Source: Chrysaora quinquecirrha
Taxonomy: Eukaryota; Cnidaria; Scyphozoa; Semaeostomeae; Pelagiidae
Reading direction: 5' to 3'
Length of the DNA: 64,000 bases
Assembly (NCBI GenBank): GCA_014526335.1
Contig: JACTAT010000052.1
Span: 5,793,519-5,857,518, forward strand
Shown one piece after another: positions 45,201 to 64,000 of this stretch. A program made the translations under genes and the position numbers. Numbering within the stretch: the first letter of the stretch is position 1; each line of letters opens with the position of its first letter. Under the pieces are notes generated by a model. That model saw only the letters and a program-made list of their open reading frames with translations, searched no databases and was not told the origin of the DNA.

Positions 45201-48200
45201 AAGAATTTGGTATGTGTTGTACTTACATGGTCTGTTATCTTTGCACCGACAGACCATTAACTTTTCATAGATTGTGATTGCAGTTAAAACCTTCACATAA
45301 AAGGTAAAGGTCATGGCTTTTATATGGGCAGTGCTTTCAACTATTTACCCCCTTACCTCAGGCCATTTTTTTCATTTTCCATTTTTTTTGCTATACTCCC
45401 TGGGGAGTATATATGGACTCGCTTGCAGCCATGCAGTCGGCGCTACGAGGGTTTTAAGGCCTCCATCAGTAAGGTACCAATATTACACCTTGGTGTGATG
45501 TCACAGAGAGGAAGGTTTTTACACCTTGTAAATTTGTGCTCCCTGGCCTGGATTTGAACCACATACCTTGAGCCAAAATGACGCAAGTGCTAACCACTAC
45601 GCTACGCTGCTCTCTGCGTTTTTTAACACAGCCTGTTGAGGATTTTATACGCTAGTCACTAGGATCTCTGAAGAAGGTTAACCAACATGACCTCGACCCT
45701 TGCTGTGATGCTACCATGGCTTGGTCCTTGCACCGCGAGCTAGGTGCATCAGACCACAATGCTACAGTGCTCGGTATTTAGATTCTTCGTTTGAGCGTCT
45801 AGCAATTAAATTTAATAGCTTAAGATTCTTTTTTAGGTTTTACTGATAAAGACATAGATGAATTGAGAAGAATGTTTACAGACACGAATCTCTACTTCTT
45901 GGCATTGACATTTGTTGTTTCGGTCTTTCATGTAAGTTGATTTTATCAATCTTACTATTCTTCTTTCTCTTCTTCTTTTTCTTCTTCCTCTTCTTCTCTT
46001 TCTTCTTTTTCTATTCCTTCTTCTTCTTCTTCTTCTTCTCCTTCTCCTACTTCCTCTTCTTCCTCCTCTTCTCTTTCTTCTTTTTCTATTCCTTCTTCTT
46101 TTTCCTTTTCTTCTTCTTCTTCTCCTTCTTCTTCTTCTTCTTCTTTTTCTTCTTCTTCTTCTTCTTCTTCTCCTTCTTCCTCTGCTTCCTCTTCTTCTCT
46201 TTCTTCTTTTCTATTCCTTCTTCCTTTTCTTCTTCTTCTTCTTCTTTTCTTCTTCTTCTTCTTCTTCTTCTTCTTCTCCTATTTCCTCTTCTTCCTCTTC
46301 TTCTCTTGCTTCTTTTTCTATTCCTTCTTCTTTTTCTTCTTCTTCTTCTTTTCCTTCTTCTTCTTTTTCTTCCGCTTCTTTTTATTTTTTGTTTCTTCTT
46401 TGTTTTCTTTTTCTTTGGGATACTTGTCCTTCTCTCGTTGTTCTTCTGTTTTTCTTCCAGCACATGTTGTTTTTATCTTTTGTCTTGTTATGACGCATTC
46501 CCCTCCTCCTGTTAATCTTTTTCTTCTTGTAGCACTCTTTATTTTCGTTGTATTCAGCATCATTTTTTTTCAAGCCTTAAAATTGCCTTTACATTTCATT
46601 CCTCTGTCTTTTTTTGCATAATCTTTTCTTTTTGTTCATTTTCCTCTCTTTTCTCTCTTCTCCTTTTCTTCCTTTTCCCCTTTTCTTTTCTCCTTTTCTT
46701 CTTGCTTGACTTGTTCTATTTATTCTTCTTTTCTTCCCAGAAATTGTCTTTCCTTGTTATTTCATTCCTTTGCCTTCGTTATCTTCTTCTTTTTATTTTT
46801 GCTTCCTCTCTTCTCGTTCCTCTTAGATATGTAGACAAAATATCGGTTGATCAGATGTTTCTTACTAAATGATACCTATTCTTCCTTTTTACAGCTTCTT
46901 TTCGATTTCTTGGCATTTAAAAATGACATCAGCTTTTGGAAAGGCAAAAGATCTATGGAAGGGCTATCACTTAGGGTTGGTCAGTAGTTGAATTCAGTCA
47001 ATCCAGTGGAAAGTAACAAGTCATCGTCTAAAATTTAGCAGTTATTCACTAAAGTTTGTATTTCGATTTTCTTTTCAGTTCTTTGGCGATGTTGCAGTAC
47101 AGCTATTATATTTCTTTATTTAATGGATGAGAAAACTAGTTTACTTGTATTGATACCTGCTGGTATTGGCTCAGTTATCGAGGTAAGCATTCATTGCGTA
47201 CACAATTGTAAATCTCTTATCTTGTTGTTTTCAGAGTCGAATGTGAGATAAGTTTTTTGCATTATCAGCGTAGAATTTGGTACTGGTGTGATTATTCTTT
47301 ATTATAACCAGATATACTAATAGGTTTTGAGTGTAAGAATGATGATCAGACTTGAATGAAGATCATCAAAAGTAATTCGACCATTTTATTTTTATTTCTC
47401 GTATAGTTCTGGAAAGTAACAAAAGCATTGAAGGTACAAGTTTCATTTCAAGGAAGTTTTTTACCGCAATTTAAGGTAAGAACACACTGTTAGAAAGCTT
47501 TTCTAATGTCCTGTTTGGTAACTCAGAACAGCAACTAGTCAAGGTACTTTTGATTTAACTGTTAATTGACCTGAGATTCTCGTCACAGCTAGGTGAAAAA
47601 AGTGAAACCGAAAAAGAAACAGAAAATTATGATAGCGAGGTATATTATGAATTTTCTTATTAAATATTACATTAATTCTTGATTTGGCTCGATTTGACTT
47701 GACTTACTTGACTTGACTTAACTTGACTTGACTTGACTTGACTTGACTTGACTTGACTTGACTTGACTTGACTTGACTTGACTTGACTTGACTTGACTTG
47801 ACTTGACTTCACTGACCTGACCTGACCTGACCTGACCTGACCTGACCTGACCTGACCTGACCTGACCTGACCTGACCTGACCTTACTTGAGACCTGATCT
47901 GTTTTGATCAGATTCATAACGACTCTCCTTTACTTAAACTAAATCAACATAATTTTAATTACTCAGGCAATGAAATACCTGTCATACCTTCTTTATCCAT
48001 TGCTTATTTGTGGTGCTGTATACTCTTTGGTTTATCATCCACACAAAAGGTGAGTCTGCGACTTTGGTTCGTATTATTGCTGTAATTTTGTAATCATAGC
48101 TCTTAGTTCATGATCGAAGGCGTGATAGGATCAATCATTGCTGTAGATGTATTACATCTTTTTGTGGTCTCTGTGGCGCAGTGGTTAGCATGCTGGGCTC

Positions 48201-50460
48201 ACAACACGAATGTTGTGGGTTCGAGCCACGGTCTTTCCACTTGTGGTTGCAGAGATAGCAACCTTGGGCAAGTTGTTAACACAAATGTGCCTCTCTCCAC
48301 CCAGGTGTATAAATGGGTACCTGGTCGGTAGTTATGAGCGCCGTGTGTGGCTGCATCCTGCTCTATGGTATATGCATCCAGACCAAGGGTATGGTGTAAA
48401 GTCGACTGAGTACCCCTAGGCTAGTAGTAGACTCAAAAACGGCAACTTTACTTGTATCTTTTAAGTCGTATTTCGCGTTACATGCCAAATTTTGAAGGAC
48501 AACTCTAAAATCGATGTTTCATTTTCTGCAGTTGGTATTCTTGGATTATACGATCTCTTGTCAACGGTAAGGATTTTTTTGATACAGCCTTCAATAAATA
48601 ATACATTCATCTCTGAGAACAGCTGCAAACTCTAAACTGCACTATTTATGACTGTGAATAGTTTGTGACTGGTACAAACTTGAAGTTACGAGAGAAAGCA
48701 GAAATATGGTTTGACGTACTCAGAAGCTTTTTATCATCTGATACTCCTTGATTTTGAACACCAATGGTCTCTGTGGCGCAGTGGTTAGCGTGCAGGGCTC
48801 GCAACGAGAATGTTGTGGGTTCGAGCCACGGTCTTTCCACTTGTGTTGCAGAGATAACAACCTTGGGCAAGTTGTTAACACAAATGTGCCTCTCCTCACC
48901 AAGGGGCAAAATTGGTACCTCGGCAATGAAGGCAACAAAATTTCAGAAGCGCCGAATGTGGCTGCACGCTGTTCAAAAAATAAACTTCCCAAGGAAGACA
49001 AAAAAAATGCTTGAGCTGAGGGGGTAATAGAATTGTGAAGCGCCTTAGAATATTTAATTATAGTTAGGGTGCTATATAAATGCAATAACCTTCTTGTACA
49101 AACTATTTAAATAACCTCTTATTTGACAATAATGAAGACTTTCGTAAGGTTTCGCAAAGTTTCGTAAAGGCTGCTTGACTGGAGGGACAACGTCGTTTCC
49201 ACTGAACTATAGAGCTCAATGAAGTCGTCGAATAACTCTCTAAGTCATACAGCCCAAGACAATCCTCCCGTCTGACTTTTTCAGGCTATGTTGAGCCTTC
49301 TTCAGCATCATACATATTTGTATATGTTTGTCATGAATGGCAAACACTAGGATAGATTTTTTCACAAGTGGCATACCAAAATATTAATGAGATTCGAACC
49401 TGGACTGCATGACCAGAGAACCAGAGAGCTCAGTGAATTCGCCGAGTAACTCTCTAAGTTATACAACCCAAGGCCTCCTCTTTTTGATTTTATTTGTGTT
49501 TCGGCAATGTTGAACCTTCTTCAGCACCAAGTATATTTTTATTTGTCACGAATGGCGAACATTAGGATAGATTTTACCAAAATTAAACAATTGGATATTG
49601 TGATATGCCACTTGTGGAAAAATATATCCATATCTATATTCATATATCTATGTAAAATTAATGTTTTTTCTCTTCTAGGCTTTTAACACTTTCATAGATG
49701 ATATATTTGCATTTATTATCACCATGCCAACTGCTCACAGACTGGCTTGCTTCAGAGATGATGTTGTGTTTGTTATTTATCTTTATCAACGATGGTAAGG
49801 CTTGTATTGTATTCTTTTTTCAAACCACCGAACATTGTTTGCCAAACATTTGAAATTTTCTTATCAAGCAAAATGTCTTACCGTTTGGCCACGTCGCAAA
49901 ACAATGCACGTCAAACATCTTGCATCTCTTGCATCAAGCAAAAGATGTTTTTGAACTTTTCAAAAACATCGTTCAGTGAATTCTGCTTATTTATGCTTGA
50001 CAAGCAATGTTTGATCGTTTGGCCAGGGTCTAAGGCACTAGCCAAACGATCAAACGTTGTTTGTCACACATTTGAAATTTGCTTTTCAAGCAATGTTTGA
50101 CCGTTTAGCCACGTCGCTAAACATTGCTTAACAAGCAATAATAATATAAATGTGTTAAATGATGTTTTTTGAAAAACTTCAAAAACATTTCTGCTTGTCA
50201 CGAGACAAGCATTTTTCCGAGTAGCCAAATGGGACAACGTTTGACAAGCAAATTTAAGATGTTTGACCAACAATGTTTGATCGTTCAGCCAAAGCCTAAA
50301 TTTATGTTAAAATCCAGGCTCGTGTTTTGTACATTGTTCTTATACAGTAGTGTATTTCTTGTCTTTTAGGCTTTACCCAGTTGATAAAACAAGAGTAAAT
50401 GAATATGGAATGTCTTTTGAAGAAGAAAAATCAAAAGCAGGAAAAGAAAAGACGGAATGA
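41553..50460 (+). CDS. CLPTM1L: CLPTM1L, GPI-lipid scramblase of the ER (start exon and one internal exon not found)
   Basis: Fourteen exons: 41553-41644, 41919-42102, 43438-43550, 43889-43961, 45092-45209, 45837-45931, 46895-46979, 47079-47182, 47407-47475, 47589-47639, 47967-48049, 48532-48566, 49679-49794 and 50370-50460, about 436 aa. Matches to human CLPTM1L run throughout: [108 protein letters not shown]1L is a multi-pass ER protein that flips glucosaminyl-phosphatidylinositol during GPI-anchor synthesis. Phases agree at every junction except 48566/49679, where a conserved segment (FVNYKLKSVAHLPW region) is absent and the frame would break. Introns hold long TTC tracts and SINEs. Confidence 0.9.
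42108..42720 (+). repeat. TTC polypyrimidine tract 1
   Basis: About 600 bp almost free of purines on the plus strand, mostly TTC/CTT/TCC. It begins a few bases after a CLPTM1L donor. Phe-, Leu- or Ser-only frames here are artefacts. Confidence 0.95.
42893..43410 (+). repeat. TTC polypyrimidine tract 2
   Basis: A second TTC-rich tract of about 500 bp in the same intron, ending about 30 bp before the next exon's acceptor. Confidence 0.95.
43651..43868. repeat. Family A copy
   Basis: GGCCCTGACCAAATGAACAA at the left and GTCAGGTTAGGGCC at the right, with CATTTGAAATTTGCTTGTCA inside. It lies in a CLPTM1L intron. Confidence 0.7.
44085..44455. repeat. Repeat with GATAGCTATC words
   Basis: Words ATCGGATAGCGGTTGG, GATAGCTATCTGGGAT and GATAGCTATCCGGTAT recur with AAAATCAAGACGCAACG; related text lies at 36.97-37.26 kb. 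Likely a non-autonomous element. Confidence 0.5.
44514..44905. mobile_element. Family C hairpin element
   Basis: Runs from GATCATTTCGGTAGAAG to CTGACGTCATACCGAGATGATC, giving inverted ends GATCATTTCGGTA/TACCGAGATGATC. Confidence 0.75.
45480..45615 (-). repeat. tRNA-like SINE fragment, minus strand
   Basis: The minus strand reads AGCGTAGCGTAGTGGTTAGC and GGTTCAAATCCAGG, the A and B box arrangement of a tRNA-derived SINE. Confidence 0.55.
45945..46400 (+). repeat. TTC polypyrimidine tract 3
   Basis: Third TTC-rich tract, beginning about 15 bp after the 45931 donor of CLPTM1L. A looser pyrimidine-rich zone continues to about 46810. Confidence 0.95.
47683..47890 (+). repeat. CTTGA / CCTGA pentanucleotide array
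   Basis: About 20 CTTGA units (to about 47812) are followed by about 14 CCTGA units. The two blocks are each uniform, with a sharp switch. It lies in a CLPTM1L intron. Confidence 0.95.
48166..48455 (+). repeat. SINE S1 copy
   Basis: GTCTCTGTGGCGCAGTGG, GGTTCGAGCC, then the S1 tail to GGCAACTTTACTT. It lies just before the 48532-48566 CLPTM1L exon. Confidence 0.85.
48766..49091 (+). repeat. SINE S1 copy with a different tail
   Basis: The head and body match S1 up to about 48895, then the tail changes to one ending GGGTGCTATATAAATGCAAT. This suggests a chimera or subfamily. It lies in the intron where a conserved CLPTM1L exon is expected. Confidence 0.8.
49185..49640 (-). repeat. Dimeric tRNA-related SINE (S2), antisense
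   Basis: Two units with GCTCTATAGTTCAGTGGAAA and GGTTCGAATCTC-type boxes on the minus strand plus a GGTATGCCACTTGTG tail. It lies in the CLPTM1L intron lacking the expected exon. Confidence 0.65.
49825..50297. repeat. Two family A copies back to back
   Basis: The first ends GATCGTTTGGCCAGGGTCTAA near 50034; the second starts CACTAGCCAAACGATCAAAC at once and ends GTTTGATCGTTCAGCCAAAGCCTAA-like text near 50297. Confidence 0.65.
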
Positions 50461-51758
50461 TGGACTTGTAAAAATTTGTTTAACAATGTTAATAATGTTT
50501 TATCTTTTAGATGAATATTACATAATGAAATCAGAAATAGCTAATATGCAAGAATAACTGTTGTTACTCTTGTCTTTTTACTTATCTCCCTGTGCATTTT
50601 TTCTGTGCTTTTGGAGAATTTTTTATGTCGCATTGTACGTACAGCCACAACTCGCCAAACTCGTCCAATCAGTTCGAATCCTATCTAATGTGGTAAGCCA
50701 CTTATTATTATGGGAAGTCTATCCTTCGAAACTACTGTTTGCCATTCATGACAAATATATGCATATAGAAATATGTATGGTGCTGAAGAAGGCTCAACAG
50801 CCGAAACACAATAAGTCAAAAGAAGGGCGCTGTATGATGTGGAGAGTTACTCGGCAATTTCATTGAGCTCTATTGCTCAGTAGAAACGTTGTTGGCTCTG
50901 GGTCTCTAGTCTCATGCGATCCAGGTTCGAATCCATTATTGTGGTATGCCACATGTGGAAAAATCTATCCTACCGTTTGCAATACGTGACAAATTTATAT
51001 CAATATACATGGTGCTGGAGAACAAAACATGGTCAAAACAATGAAAGTCAAACGGGAGGAGAGCCTTGGGCTGTATGACTGCATGACTTGAGTGTTACTT
51101 GGAGGTTTCATGGAGCTCTATAGCTCAATTTCTTAACAGGAATACACGGATTCAGTCAGCGGAAAATGATAAGAAAATACAGATGAATTAAAAGAGGGTT
51201 TGATGAGGGGGAAATTGGCTATGAATTTTATGCCTTGCTTTTTGCATGGGAGATTGGTTAGATAGTTACCAGTTTCCCAAAGAGAGAACATTACTTTAAC
51301 CCCCCTAGACATTAACCCTGGTTAAGCATAATCTCTAAATGTATGAGCATTATTTTTAAACAGTATCTCACACAATTAAAAGTACACTGAAATGTGCTTT
51401 GAATAAGTCTGAAATTTTATTAACAAAAAGTTCTTATACAAGCTTGAGAGAAAAATGCATAGAGATATTTTTTCATCGTTAAATTACATTTTCTAGTTTC
51501 TTAACCAAAGTCAGCTACATAATTTCATTCCATATTTATTCATGCAGTAAGAATTAACAGTTTATCCATTTTACGATGTGACAGTATCTCTTCACCTCTC
51601 TCTTTAGCTCTTGTCCTGTCCAAAAATTTTCTGCAACTTTTTGTGACACTTCAGCAACTTCGTGGGTAGCTCAAAGACATATCACACAGAAAGTTCCCCT
51701 CTCCTTGCTTTGATTGTATCAAAAACTACAATGTTTAAATAATAATATATAGAATAGT
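50461..51758. other. Intergenic region with a dimeric S2 SINE
   Basis: Probably holds the CLPTM1L 3' UTR. An S2 SINE dimer occupies about 50690-51140 in sense orientation (GAGCTCTATTGCTCAGTAGA, AGGTTCGAATCC). The rest is AT-rich without a gene. Confidence 0.55.
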
Positions 51759-63470
<11,712 letters not shown>

Positions 63471-63504
63471 CTATTATTATTTCTAAAATTCAAAATTACA
63501 TTTA

Positions 63505-63822
63505 GGCATCGTTTACACTATCTCGGTATGAAATGAATACGATGGATGGTTCATCGTTTTTTATCTGAAATCTATTGTTTCATGTCAAAGAAAACAAAGA
63601 GTAATTGTTTTCTCTCCTTCATCCAGCAAAGCGGCATCAAACTGTACCGTATTCAGTCGTTTATGCAATGCCGTTTTCAGATGAAGCCAGTTAGCGTATC
63701 GTATTCATTTCGTACCGTATTCATATAAAAACTGTGCCGGCACAGTGTAGACGCAAGGCCAAAACAGTATAGTTTCGTACCGTATTCGTCTCATACCGGC
63801 ATAGTGTAAACGGGGTCTTAAA
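63505..63822. mobile_element. MITE with GGCATCGTTTACACTAT ends
   Basis: Left GGCATCGTTTACACTATCTC, right GGCATAGTGTAAACGGGGTC inverted. TACGGTATTC/GAATACGG words alternate inside. It begins about 35 bp after the DECR1 stop and so probably lies in its 3' UTR. Confidence 0.75.
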
Positions 63823-64000
63823 TTATTTTTAAAATAGTACTGTTTGTATATGTGTATGTTTGTGTGTATGTATGTATGTAAGTACCATAGAGATGGTAAT
63901 AAAGCCTTTACTCTATACTTATGTATACATGCTTTTTATGTTCGAAGAATTTCGAACATATTGGTGTGGGGTGGCGTGTCACCAACTAACTAACTAACTA
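63823..64000 (+). other. DECR1 3' flank with polyadenylation signal and CTAA repeat edge
   Basis: AATAAA at 63898-63903 is a candidate polyadenylation signal for DECR1. A TGTA/TGTG microsatellite precedes it (about 63844-63880). The window closes in an AACT/CTAA repeat, the complement of the TTAG array at 8.5 kb. Confidence 0.6.

Noticed and set aside
45937..46515. Phe-rich frame of 192 aa
   Set aside because: It is the third TTC tract.
47672..47917. Repetitive Ser-Gln-Val frame
   Set aside because: It is the translation of the CTTGA/CCTGA array.

Overview
The window is AT-rich, intron-rich metazoan nuclear DNA that is densely packed with mobile elements. Single-copy animal genes with short coding exons, a secreted CAP protein ending in a six-cysteine ShKT-like module, several tRNA-derived SINE families, many short inverted-repeat elements and a BEL/Pao retrotransposon fit an anthozoan cnidarian (coral or sea-anemone relative). 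That placement is an inference from gene style and repeat content, not a proof.

Layout. 2.2-7.0 kb (-): a six-exon CAP/ShKT secreted protein gene, rebuilt from splice sites and reading phase. 8.5-17.9 kb: a TTAG tandem array split by a BEL/Pao LTR retrotransposon with two 220-bp LTRs that read as identical; its integrase end is replaced by a foldback element, which itself holds a non-autonomous hAT-like element with an 8-bp target duplication. 18-27 kb: mostly repeats, GAT arrays and a duplicated block. 27.2-27.6 kb (-): FAU (ubiquitin-like FUBI plus the start of ribosomal protein eS30). 28.4-29.0 kb (-): clathrin light chain in one exon. 30.3-32.8 kb (+): TMEM208. 33-36 kb: repeats. 36.3-39.2 kb (-): a small single-pass membrane protein with a PPxY tail. 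41.5-50.5 kb (+): CLPTM1L, 14 exons found, start exon not found and one conserved internal exon apparently absent. 51.8-52.0 kb (-): POLR2L, head to head with DECR1 (52.2-63.5 kb, +), whose eight exons give 335 aa. Intron 4 of DECR1 holds a 4.7-kb piggyBac element with TTAA flanks, terminal inverted repeats over 1 kb long and a broken transposase.

The host genes are unrelated housekeeping genes (transcription, translation, vesicle coat, ER targeting, GPI-lipid handling, unsaturated fatty-acid beta-oxidation) plus one secreted protein. No operon or dedicated multi-gene system is visible. The most informative signals are the missing CLPTM1L exon, the dual targeting signals on DECR1, the four-level nest of insertions at 8.5-17.9 kb, and several palindromic repeat families that recur many times in 64 kb. 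Exon borders were assigned by eye from GT/AG sites, phase and family alignment; no computation was run.
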